Below are positions 1-9,913 of a stretch of DNA of 64,000 bases, piece after piece. Under the pieces are notes generated by a model that worked only from the letters and a program-made list of their open reading frames with translations, did not search any database and was not told the DNA's origin. A program made the translations under genes and the position numbers. Source of the DNA: Centrapalus pauciflorus (lineage: Eukaryota > Streptophyta > Magnoliopsida > Asterales > Asteraceae); assembly GCA_020465985.1 (NCBI GenBank), contig JAANYP010002875.1, forward strand, positions 186,001 through 250,000, given 5' to 3'. Numbering within the stretch: the stretch's first letter is position 1; every line of letters begins with the position of its first letter.

Positions 1-1592
1 CTGACATGTATGGAAACATCTGCTGCTTATTCCTTGATTACTTAATTGTATGTTAGGAACGTATGATAGACTCTGCTGAAACTAGACAACTACTGTTGCA
101 TGGTCCTTGATTACTTGCATTGCTCAGGACCGCTATGAGTGATAGATTACATTCCTTACATGCAAATGTTTCGGTACTTATTGGTGACTGTTACTGACTT
201 GTATGAAACATCTGATGCAGTTTGTTCCTTGATTACTTAATTGTATGCTAGTAACGTATGATAGACACTGCTGTAAGTGGACAACAGCCGCTGCATGTTC
301 CTTGTTACTTGCATTGCTCAGGACCGCTGTGAGTGACAGATTGCATTACTTACTTGCATATGTTTCGGTACTTATTGGTGACTTATACTGACTTGTATGG
401 AAACATCTGCTGCTGCTTGTTCCATGATTACTTAATTGTATCCTAGGTACGTATGATAGACACTGCTGAAACTGGACAACTGCTGCTGCATGTTCCTTGA
501 TTACTTGCATTGCTCCGGACCGCTGTGAGTGACAGATTGCATTACTTACTTGCTTATGTTTCGGTACCTATTGGTGATTGTTACTGACTTGTATGGAAAC
601 ATCTGCTGCTGCTTGTTTCTTTATTACTTAATTATATGTTAGGAACGTATGATAGACACTGCTGAAACTGGACAACTGCTGCTGCATGTTCCTTGATTAC
701 TTGCATTTCTCAGGACCACTGTGAGTGACAGATTGCACTACTTACTTGCATATGTTTCTGTACTTATTGGTGATTGTTACTGACTTGTATGGAAACATCA
801 GCTGCTGCTTGTTATTAATTACTTAATTATATGTTAGGAACGTATGATAGACACTGCTGAAACTGGACAACTGCTGCTGCATGTTCCTTAATTACTTGCA
901 TTGCTCAGGACCGCTGTGAGTTACAGATTGCACTACTTACTTGCATATGTTTTGGTACTTATTGGTGATTGTTACTGACTTGTATGGAAACATCTGCTGC
1001 TGCTTATTCCTTGATTACTTAATTGTATGTTAGGAACGTATGATAGACACTGCTGAAACTGGAAAACTGCTACGGCATGTTCCTTGATTACTTGCATTGC
1101 TCAGGACCGCTTAAGTGATAGATTGCATTACTTACTTGCATATGTTTCGGTACTTATTGGTGATTCTTACTGACTTTTATGGAAACATCTGTTGCTGCTT
1201 GTTCCATGATTACTTAATTGTATGTTAGGAAGTTACGATAGACACTGATGAAACTGGACAACTGCTGCTGCACGTTCTTTGATTACTTGCATTGCTCCGG
1301 ACCGCTGTGAGTGACATATTGCATTACCTACTTGCTTATGTTTCGGTACCTATTGGTGATTGTTACTGACTTGTATGGAAACATCTGCTGCTGCTTATTC
1401 CTTGATTACTTAATTGTATGTTAGGAACGTATGATAGACACTGCTGAAACTAGACAACTGCTGTTGCATGGTCCTTGATTACTTGCATTGCTCAGGACCG
1501 CTGTGAGTGACAGATTGCATTACTTACTTGCATATGTTTCGGTACTTATTGGTGACTGGTACTGACTTGTATGGAAACATCTGCTGCTGCTT
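1..1592. repeat. 196-bp satellite, tract 1 (about 8 units)
   Basis: Tandem units of about 196 bp. Landmarks in order are GTATGGAAACATCTGCTGC, TTGATTACTTAATTGTATG, GATAGACACTGCTGAAAC, TTGCATTGCTCAGGACCGC and CATATGTTTCGGTACTTATT. Units differ by scattered substitutions, so neighbours are not identical. The tract starts inside a unit at the window edge and is cut at 1592 by an LTR element. Small open frames here are read-through of the repeat, with no coding support. Confidence 0.97.
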
Positions 1593-3963
1593 TGTAACAG
1601 CCCGTAATTTATTAAATATAAATTACAGCATCAGACTTTTGATAATAAAGCAATTTTATCCAAATATTAGTAATTAACTGAAAACATGAATCTTATATAG
1701 TTAATTATATTAAGTTATAATTTAATTATGAAAAGTTGCCCAAAATTAGCTGAAATAAAATTAATAATTAAAATTCAGCTAAATGACAAATTAAAGACTG
1801 AAAATGACGAAACGGACTAAAATGAATAAAAATATGACTAAAAGTCAATTATAGCAATCTAGAATTTCTTTGCTATTATTTGCATTTGAAATGCAAATCG
1901 GATTGTTGGGAAATAAAGTTGGTCAATTCCGGAAAATTCAGTAGAAAATCTGGTTTTTCCCTATTTTCCCTATAAATATGACCTCCCCTCCTCATTTCTT
2001 AGGTTTGGAAATCTAAGAACTCTCTTCTCCTTCTCTCTCTAAGTTTACATCTCTCTAGCTTTTCTCCTAATCGAACCGTCGGATTCTCGTGATTCATACG
2101 CCATCGGATAGAGATCGTCGAGCTCTTCACGAATCTACCATTACATGTTTGATTTCGTCCGGATTTGAGGTAAGATCGACCCCTTTTCTGTCTTTTTGGT
2201 TCGGTTTTGAAAGAGCAATTTCGAGTTTGCTCATTTTCCCTCTATTTGAAGCTGATTTGCCCCCGTTTAGGACCTGTTTTTGCTTGGAAATCATCCATAG
2301 TCGAAGGTTATAGCTTGGACGAAGGTTAGTAACCATTTCTCTATCATTTATGCTCATATTTAGTTGTTAAAACCTGGAAAACCGATGAACAAGATGAACA
2401 GATTCGAGAGATTCATACCTAGACTCGAATTGTGTGTGTCTCGAATCTAAACACCTAGACTCGAGGGTGTATGAGTTCGAATCTAAGCAAGGTCTTCGAA
2501 TCTAGGTGGTCTTCGAATCTAGGTGGTCTTCGAATCTAGGTGGTCTTCGAATCTAGGTGTGCTTCGAATCTGCTCCTTGTCTCGAGTTTGTGCCATTTTC
2601 GAATCTAAGCAAGTAGATTCGAAAGAATCTGGTTCGAATCTAGCCTCCTTAATTCGAATCTGAGTTTGTTCCTGGCCAAAGTTAAATTCCTAAAATCAGA
2701 TTAAGTGATTAATCAACCTATTGTAATTAAAAGTATAATATGATTATGATAAAACTCACAAGTTCAAGTTGCATATCTATTTTAAGCACAAACAAATTAA
2801 CCGACTCTGTATGAATCTTTAGAATGTGTATGACATGTTACACCTTGCTAGAAATACGATTGGCTTTGTTTCAAGGCCACACATCTGTAATTAGATGGAT
2901 CGTATTAATCTGATAAGAATAGACTCACCTTGGGACGATAGGAACTACCTCAGACTCGATAACCAGTAATGACAATAACCTGAATATATATAACTAGGGT
3001 TATATAGATTATGATACAGACTTGACATTAATATGCCAGACTTGAAACTGAACTGCAGGAGACCGTCGATTTGACAGAGTAAACTGAACCGCTTAATTCG
3101 TTAAGCATTATCTGACTACGGACCACTGTGAGTGACAGATTTCATTAATTACATGCATATGTTTCGATACTTATTGGTGAATGTCATCGACTGTATGGAA
3201 ACTTCCGTTTGTTGCTGCATGTTTTCTTTTATACTTTATTGTATCATAGAAGCGTACTTTTGACATTACTGAAGCTAGACACTTGAATTGCCTTGATTGC
3301 ATGTTCACTTTTACATTTCATGTAAATACGTATCATGCTTACTGCTTACTTGACTGTTTATATACTTGCCGTTGCATACTGCATCATCCGATAGGACCGA
3401 ATGCGAGATCTCCATTCACAGGAGGGAATTCTGCAGATTCCTTTCCTATATGACTTGTTTCCATGCACTTCCCGTAGGGCTTCGGCTTTACATAGGGGAA
3501 AACAAACTGGGTTGTCTCCCAACCTTTTGCTGTCTCAGGACGTAGTGACTTGCCGGCAGGAGCTGATAGTATGGCATGTGTGTGGTAACTAATGGAACTC
3601 TGTTAACTCACTAAGCATTGTTAGCTTACTCTGTCATGACAACTCTTTTACAGGAAAAGCTGATAAAGGCAAGACCATAGCAGGTATTTCGTCCCAGGCT
3701 AAGTGATTCTGGACATTTGATGAATAGCAGACTTTTGGACTTTTGCTGACGCCTATCTTGAAAAGATGATGCGGTCTCGGGTAGCTTGTTCAGTCTTCCG
3801 CACTCTGATTGAAGATTTAGAAGCTAGTTTAGACCACCATTTGATCTTTAATTATTGATGTAATTAAGTATTCAGGCTGATGGACCTGTGGTATCAAACA
3901 ATTAATATTATTTATGAAATGAAATATTATGGCGTGTACAGTTTGTGGAAATTGGATGTTACA
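1593..3963 (+). repeat. 5' LTR of the Tekay-type element
   Basis: The LTR runs from TGTAACAGCCCG to TTGGATGTTACA, 2371 bp. U3 holds a TATA box at 1971-1978. A splice-donor-like GAG|GTAAGA follows at 2169/2170, a TTCGAATCT array lies at about 2400-2660, and 3115-3312 is homologous to the satellite unit. The block 3395-3560 is the part best conserved among all Tekay LTRs here. Small open frames (such as 2089-2313 and 3401-3592) recur in other copies only because the LTRs are similar. I do not call them genes. Confidence 0.95.
1971..1978 (+). promoter_or_regulatory. TATA box of the Tekay 5' LTR
   Basis: TATAAATA follows CCCTATTTTCCC and precedes a CT-rich leader (TCTCTCTCTAAG) typical of plant LTR transcription starts. 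The same box sits at 7933-7940 in the 3' LTR and in every other Tekay LTR here. Transcription would start at about 2000-2010. This is inferred from position and sequence only. Confidence 0.75.
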
Positions 3964-4317
3964 AAGTTGGTATCAGAGCAGCAGTTTAATCATCGGATTG
4001 GCCACCCGATACTTAAACTACTGGTATGGTATGGACTATGTAACTCTGAATTCCCGAACAAGTCACCGAGACCTAGGGTAACCTAATTAGTAAAGGACTA
4101 CCCACACAACTTGACCTAAGATAGGCAGACGATGACTGATAGGATGGGGGAGGGATTGACTGCTTGATACTGACTTGACTTTGACTTGACTCTGTGCCAG
4201 CCTGACTGACTGCTTTCATATCTATTAACTTAGATGTGATTATCTGACGTAGGTATTATGACTCGAACTATGCTTAATTGAATCAGGAAATAATAGTTAT
4301 TTCCTTTATATTTTCAG
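2170..4317 (+). other. Candidate leader intron of the Tekay transcript
   Basis: The donor GAG|GTAAGA is at 2169/2170. The acceptor TTTATATTTTCAG ends at 4317, three bases before the gag ATG at 4321. Removing this 2148-nt stretch would shorten the leader from about 2.3 kb with many upstream ATGs to under 200 nt. Donors are kept in all the other Tekay LTRs that retain this region: GAG|GTATGT in 40988-43498, AAG|GTAAAA in 33360-35570 and 55008-57421, and GAG|GTATGA in 22219-24634. The acceptor is also kept in the minus-strand element (AG at 62275-62276). Splicing itself is inferred. Confidence 0.5.
3968..3979 (+). other. Primer-binding site (initiator Met tRNA)
   Basis: TGGTATCAGAGC lies four bases after the end of the 5' LTR. 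It is the usual plant chromovirus primer site, complementary to the 3' end of initiator methionine tRNA. It is not a tRNA gene. Confidence 0.9.
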
Positions 4318-4320
4318 CCA

Positions 4321-5427
4321 ATGGCTGATAAGAATCCAAATGTTGCTGCTACCTCGACTGTTGGTAAAGCTGCTGATGCTGGAGCTGATCAACGCAAAGA
4401 ATCTGTTCATGTAGAGGATTTAGGCACTGCCCCTGAAAATACTGCTAATGACTCAAGCAGTACTGCTACGCTTGTGCCTCCCCAGCAGGCTCAATTATTT
4501 GATCTCATTCACAAGCTGAATGATGAAAATCGTAGACAAATTCAGCTGATGATGGATAGGAATCGACTGCAGACTGATATGTCGGTTGAGGACCGATTTA
4601 AGGAAATTAAGGACTTGCTGACTAAGGGTAAAGCGGTTGTGCAAACTGACGAAGAAATCCAGCGTGAAATTGACTTTAAGCGCCGTGAAGAAGAACTTAG
4701 GTTGCGAGAACTTAGGTTACGGGAGTTAGAATTGAAGTATAGGGAAGAAATGTTAGCAAAACCCAAGAAGAATCGAAAAAGGAAACTTAGGCATGAGCCC
4801 TCTGAGGGACGTCAAAGGGATCTTTTTGTGAATTCTGGCAGACCGGGAAGTGATATGGAAGTAGTTGAAGTTGCTAAGGTAGGAAAACTTGAAATCTATC
4901 CGGAGCGAGCGACTCTTTTTATTGCCAAGTCTAGCAAGAAAGAAAAATCTGAAAAATCGGAAAGGGAGAGTGAAAGTTTAAGGCAGGGAGATAAGCAGCC
5001 TTTTAAAAAGGCTAAATCTTATGCTGTGACCGCTACGCCAAGATCTGCTTGTCCTCGCTGCAGGCAGATTCATAAAGGAAAATGTGATCCGGAGTTCGTG
5101 AGGTGCTACTGTTGTAGGCAGAAAGGTCATGACAGGTCAGAATGTCCCAAGCGCAATGAGGCTTGTCGTAACTGCATCACGTTCGGGCACCATGCTAAAG
5201 ACTGTACTCGGCCGCGATTTGTTCCACCGCCTGCATTTTCACCCCGACAATCCTTCAAGGGTTCTTCTACTCCGAGGAATCAACCAAGATCTTTCCAGAT
5301 GACAGCCGTTGAGGCAAAAGAGACTGCTGATGTCGTCATGGGTACATTTCTTGTTAACTCTATGCCTGCTCTAATCTGTCATATGTGTCTGAAAAGTTTG
5401 CTAAACTGTTTGATTTTGCCCCAATAA
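4321..5427 (+). pseudogene. gag: Gag relic of the Tekay element, core deleted
   Basis: The start MADKNPNVAATSTVGK matches the intact relative at 57460-62271. An N-terminal coiled-coil-like region rich in E, R and L is present (about residues 70-145). Near nucleotide 4805 the frame jumps from relative residue about 160 to about 311, losing roughly 150 residues that hold the Gag core with its AGRWW-type motif. A further 12 codons are missing just after it. The C-terminal knuckles survive: CYCCRQKGHDRSEC and a following CRNC...H...C. At about 5374 a deletion of roughly 20 bp removes the protease DSG motif and shifts the frame, so the ORF ends at 5427 in an unrelated tail. This protein should not assemble particles on its own. 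Confidence 0.9.
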
Positions 5428-5740
5428 TGCTATCTGTACCGTTAAATATAGAAACTGAGAGTTCGAGTTTTGTGACTATTAGTAGAATCTTTCGTTCTTG
5501 TAAGCTAGTGATTGATAACCTTTCCTCAGACTTTGACCTGATACCGATGTGGATTAGAGAATTCGATATTATTATAGGAATGGACAGGCTCATAACGAGC
5601 AATGCTGAAATCCTTTGTGCCAAAGGATAATTAGAATTAGAACCCCCGAAGGAAATAAACGTTATGTTTATGAAGATAGTAAGACTCGAGATTTAGGTCC
5701 AATTTCTGTACTGAAAGCCCGAAAGTGCCTAATCAAAGAT
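5385..5740 (+). pseudogene. Protease and linker relic of the Tekay pol
   Basis: This frame reads MSEKFAKLFDFAPIML, which corresponds to relative residues from about 522 onward, just after the deleted DSG catalytic motif. It continues through the IREFDIIIGMD flap-like region and stops at about 5630 after a small indel. The linker then continues in another frame to KARKCL at about 5740, where a large deletion begins. It has no catalytic aspartate, so it is inactive. Confidence 0.85.
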
Positions 5741-6032
5741 TGATTTTCGATCTGGTTATCATCAACTTAAGATATTTGAGTCTGACGTACCGAAGACTGC
5801 ATTTCGTACTCGTTACGGCCATCTTGAGTTCTAACAATACCGTTCGGTCTCACCAATGCCCCGGCCACAATTATGGACCTTATGAATAGAGTATGTAGGC
5901 CAATGCTGGACAAATCAGTGATAGTCTTTATTGATGACATTTTGATTTACTCTAAGTCTGAATCTGACCATGTGAAGCTCTTTCGAAAATTGCTAGAATT
6001 GCTACGAAAAGAGCGACTCTACGCAAAATTCT
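5741..6032 (+). pseudogene. Reverse transcriptase fragments of the Tekay pol
   Basis: About 147 residues are missing before the fragment resumes at the RSGYHQL motif. A 1-base deletion at about 5830 (just after GHLEF) shifts the frame. The second fragment, from 5873, carries MDLMNRVCRPMLDKSVIVFIDD, so the FIDD catalytic motif itself survives. At about 6036 the frame jumps from RT (after AKFS) to the end of RNase H (ILYHPG), removing about 205 residues, including three of the four usual RNase H acidic residues. Confidence 0.88.
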
Positions 6033-7210
6033 CCAATTATGAGATCCTTTACCATCCAGGTATAGCAAACATTGTAGCAGATGCCCTAAGCCGCAAAATC
6101 GGACAAGACCATTATACCCGATGTTTCGCCTTGACTTCTGTTGTTTTGGAGTCTGCTTTGCCTGAGTCGATTATTGCCGCTCAAACCAAAGCCATTCGGG
6201 ATGAGAGCTTGAAATCTGAACGTATGGTTACTTATGTGACCAAGCTGACCCTTGATAATCATGGTCTTGGACGGTTCATGAATAGAATATGGGTCCTTAG
6301 ATTAGGAGGAATTCGTGATCAATTTCTGTCGGAGGCTCATATGCCAAAATTTTCGGTACATCCTGGTTCTACTATAATGTACCAAGTTTGAAAAACGGAA
6401 TATTGGTGGCCTGGATTGAAGAAGGACGTAGGACGATATGTAGAAAATTGCATGACTTGTTTACAAGTCAAATCGGAACATCAGAAGCCGTATGGGGAAC
6501 TACAACCATTGCCAGTCCCGGAATGGAAGTGGGACCGCATAATCATGGACTTTATGACGAAGCTGCCCAGGACTAAGCGGAATCATGACTCTATAAGAGT
6601 AATAGTGGATCGACTTACTAAGTCAGCTCAATTCCTACCCATACGTGAAGATGAACGCCTCGAAAAGTTAGCTGAATTGTACGTAAAGGAAATCGTGACT
6701 AGACATGGTGTGCCATTGTCTATAGTATCTGACCGTGACAGCAGATTTACTTCTCGTTTTTGGAAGGCTTTTCAGAATGGACTAGGAACTGAACTTAAGA
6801 TTAGCACCGCCTATCATCCTGAAACTGACGGGCAAAGTGAGAGGACAATTTTGACCTTAGAAGATATGTTACGTGCCTGTGTGATTGATCTCGGTGGAAG
6901 TTGGGATACTCACCTGCCGTTTGTGGAGTTTGCTTATAACAATAGTTATCACTCGACTATTGGTATGCCTCCATATCAGCTTTTGTACGGACGTCGATGC
7001 CGAACTCCAACCTGTTGGAGAGAAACAGGTGAACGGCCGATCTCTGGACCAGCAATTCTGCAAGAAGCCCATGACCAACTACAGTTGATTCGACAGCGGA
7101 TTCAGACTTCTCAAGACAGACAAAAGAAGTATCATGATAAAAGACGGAACCAATCGCGATTGAAGTTAGAGATAAAGTGTTGCTGGAGGTCTCGCCAAGA
7201 AAAGGAATAG
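6033..7210 (+). pseudogene. RNase H tail and integrase relic of the Tekay pol
   Basis: The reading begins with the RNase H end motif (VADALSRK) and runs into the integrase zinc-binding region with H...H and ENCMTC. It is broken by a stop at 6389-6391. From 6416 a 264-codon frame covers the catalytic core, and all three DDE residues can be seen in MDFMTKLP, IVSDRDSRF and ETDGQSER. A frameshift just after KYHDKRR ends that frame at 7210. It is inactive as it stands because of the stop and frame breaks. Confidence 0.88.
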
Positions 7211-7516
7211 TAAGGTTCGGCAAACGGGGGAAGTTGAGCCCTCGATTTATGGGTCCTTTTGAAATTCTCGAGCGTTTAGGATTGCAAGCCAACAGATTAA
7301 AGCTGCCTGCCGAAATGACTGGGATTCATGATGTGTTTCATGTGAGTAATCTTCGAAAGTGTTTACCTGACGCTGAAGCTGTGATTCCTTGGAAAGACGT
7401 GCAATTGATGAACAGTTGCGATACGAGGAAGAGCCCGAGCGTATAATCAATAATGAGAAACTTGGGAACGAGAAGACGAGATTAGGCAAAAGTATCCGAA
7501 GTTATTCCTGTCCTAG
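7177..7516 (+). pseudogene. Integrase C-terminus with a mostly deleted chromodomain
   Basis: The frame resumes with SPRKGIVRFGKRGKLSPRF, the GPF motif (MGPFEILER) and HVSNLRKCL, the usual Tekay integrase end. A frame break at about 7410-7446 follows. Only the ends of the chromodomain remain: the middle of the fold is deleted, and the frame goes from the IINNEK region straight to the region matching TWEREDEIRQKYPKLF. Chromodomains target insertion to marked chromatin, so this copy could not supply that function. Confidence 0.82.
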
Positions 7517-7518
7517 TC

Positions 7519-7536
7519 GATTCCGAGGACGGAATC
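7519..7536 (+). other. Conserved hairpin before the polypurine tract
   Basis: A perfect 7-bp inverted repeat, GATTCCG and CGGAATC, encloses the loop AGGA, just after the end of pol and 6 bp before the polypurine tract. The same hairpin is at 57440-57457 in the intact relative, and one with different stem bases is at 14901-14918 in another family. Confidence 0.7.
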
Positions 7537-7542
7537 ATTTTA

Positions 7543-7553
7543 ACGGGGGAAGA
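7543..7553 (+). other. Polypurine tract
   Basis: ACGGGGGAAGA ends one base before the 3' LTR. It is the expected primer for plus-strand DNA synthesis. Confidence 0.85.
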
Positions 7554-7554
7554 T

Positions 7555-9913
7555 TGTAACAGCCCGTAATTTATTAAATATAAATTACAGCATCAGACTT
7601 TTGATAATAAAGCAATTTTATCCAAATATTAGTAATTAACTGAAAACATGAATCTTATATAGTTAATTATATTAAGTTATAATTTAATTATGAAAAGTTG
7701 CCCAAAATTAGCTGAAATAAAATTAATAATTAAAATTCAGCTAAATGACAAATTAAAGACTGAAAATGACGAAACGGACTAAAATGAATAAAAATATGAC
7801 AAAAAGTCAATTATAGCAATCTAGAATTTCTTTGCTATTATTTGTATCTGAAATGCAAATCGGATTGTTGGGAAATAAAGTTGGTCAATTCCGGAAAATT
7901 CAGTAGAAAATCTGATTTTTCCCTATTTTCCCTATAAATATGACCTCCCCTCCTCATTTCTTAGGTTTGGAAATCTAAGAACTCTCTCCTCCTTCTCTCT
8001 CTAAGTTTACATCTTCTCTCTAGCTTTTCTCCTAATCGAACCGTCGGATTCTCGTGATTCATACGCCATCGGATAGAGATCGTCGAGCTCTTCACGAATC
8101 TACCATTACATGTTTGATTTCGTCCGGATTTGAGGTAAGATCGACCCCTTTTCTGTCTTTTTGGTTCGGTTTTGAAAGAGCAATTTCGAGTTTGCTCATT
8201 TTCCCTCTATTTGAAGCTGATTTGCCCCCGTTTAGGACCTGTTTTTGCTTGGAAATCATCCATAGTCGAAGGTTATAGCTTGGACGAAGGTTAGTAACCA
8301 TTTCTCTATCATTTATGCTCATATTTAGTTGTTAAAACCTGGAAAACCGATGAACAAGATGAACAGATTCGAGAGATTCATACCTAGACTCGAATTGTGT
8401 GTGTCTCGAATCTAAACACCTAGACTCGAGGGTGTATGAGTTCGAATCTAAGCAAGGTCTTCGAATCTAGGTGGTGTTCGAATCTAAGCAAGGTCTTCGA
8501 ATCTAGGTGGTCTTCGAATCTGCTCCTTGTCTCGAGTTTGTGCCATTTTCGAATCTAAGCAAGTAGATTCGAAAGAATCTGGTTCGAACCTAGCCTCCTT
8601 AATTCGAATCTGAGTTTGTTCCTGGCCAAAGTTAAATTCCTAAAATCAGATTAAGTGATTAATCAACCTATTGTAATTAAAACTATAATATGATTATGAT
8701 AAAACTCACAAGTTCAAGTTGCATATCTATTTTAAGCACAAACAAATTAACCGACTCTGTATGAATCTTTAGAATGTGTATGACATGTTACACCTTGCTA
8801 GAAATACGATTGGCTTTGTTTCAAGGCCACACATCTGTAATTAGATGGATCGTATTAATCTGATAAGAATAGACTCACCTTGGGACGATAGGAACTACCT
8901 CAGACTCGATAACCAGTAATGACAATAACCTGAATATATATAACTAGGGTTATATATATTATGATACAGACTTGACATTAATATGCCAGACTTGAAACTG
9001 AACTGCAGGAGACAGTCGATTTGACAGAGTAAATTGAACCGCTTAATTCGTTAAGCATTATCTGACTACGGACCACTGTGAGTGACAGATTTCATTAATT
9101 ACATGCATATGTTTCGATACTTATTGGTGAATGTCATCGACTGTATGGAAACTTCTGTTTGTTGCCGCATGTTTTCTTTTATACTTTATTGTATCATAGA
9201 AGCGTACTTTTGACATTACTGAAGCTAGACACTTGAATTGCCTTGATTGCATGTTCACTTTTACATTTCATGTAAATACGTATCATGCTTACTGCTTACT
9301 TGACTGTTTATATTCTTGCCGTTGCATACTGCATCATCCGATAGGACCGAATGCGAGATCTCCATTCATAGGAGGGAATTCTGCAGATTCCTTTCCTATA
9401 TGACTTGTTTCCATGCACTTCCCGTAGGGCTTCGGCTTTACATAGGGGAAAACAAACTGGGTTGTCTCCCAACCTTTTGCTGTCTCAGGACGTAGTGACT
9501 TGCCGGCAGGAGCTGATAGTATGGCATGTGTGTGGTAACTAATGGAACTCTGTTAACTCACTAAGCATTGTTAGCTTACTCTGTCATGACAACTCTTTTA
9601 CAGGAAAAGCTGATAAAGGCAAGACCATAGCAGGTAGTTCGTCCCAGGCTAAGTGATTCTGGACATTTGATGAATAGCAGACTTTTGGACTTTTGCTGAC
9701 GCCTATCTTGAAAAGATGATGCGGTCTCGGGTAGCTTGTTCAGTCTTCCGCACTCTGATTGAAGATTTAGAAGCTAGTTTAGACCACCATTTGATCTTTA
9801 ATTATTGATGTAATTAAGTATTCAGGCTGATGGACCTGTGGTATCAAACAATTAATATTATTTATGAAATGAAATATTATGGCGTGTACTGTTTGTGGAA
9901 ATTGGATGTTACA
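7555..9913 (+). repeat. 3' LTR of the Tekay-type element
   Basis: This LTR is 2359 bp and nearly identical to the 5' LTR. Its TATA box is at 7933-7940 and the donor-like GAG|GTAAGA is at 8134/8135. The TTCGAATCT array at about 8450-8520 differs in copy number from the 5' LTR. The segment homologous to the satellite unit is at about 9066-9262. It is followed by the duplication TGCTT. Confidence 0.95.

Larger units (their letters stand above)
1593..9913 (+). mobile_element. Tekay/Del-type Ty3/gypsy retrotransposon, internally deleted copy
   Basis: An LTR element of 8321 bp with LTRs at 1593-3963 and 7555-9913. The 5-bp duplication TGCTT lies at 1588-1592 and 9914-9918, and the satellite resumes in register after it. 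It has a primer-binding site at 3968-3979, a polypurine tract at 7543-7553 and the order gag, protease, RT, RNase H, integrase, chromodomain. The coding part has lost the Gag core, the protease catalytic motif, most of the RT N-terminus, most of RNase H and most of the chromodomain. By eye the LTRs differ by only about 15 substitutions plus a short-array length change, so the insertion is young although the coding region is wrecked. The assignment to Tekay rests on the intact relative at 57460-62271. Confidence 0.95.

Noticed and set aside
2089..2313. Recurrent small open frames in Tekay LTRs (also 8054-8278, 3401-3592, 34915-35100, 55438-55626, 63057-63245)
   Set aside because: Present in several copies only because the LTRs are related. 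They span a likely splice site or structured RNA block and contain nothing recognisable.
3968..3979. tRNA gene at TGGTATCAGAGC
   Set aside because: Only the primer-binding complement is present, with no cloverleaf around it. The same holds at 18238, 26413 and 62609.
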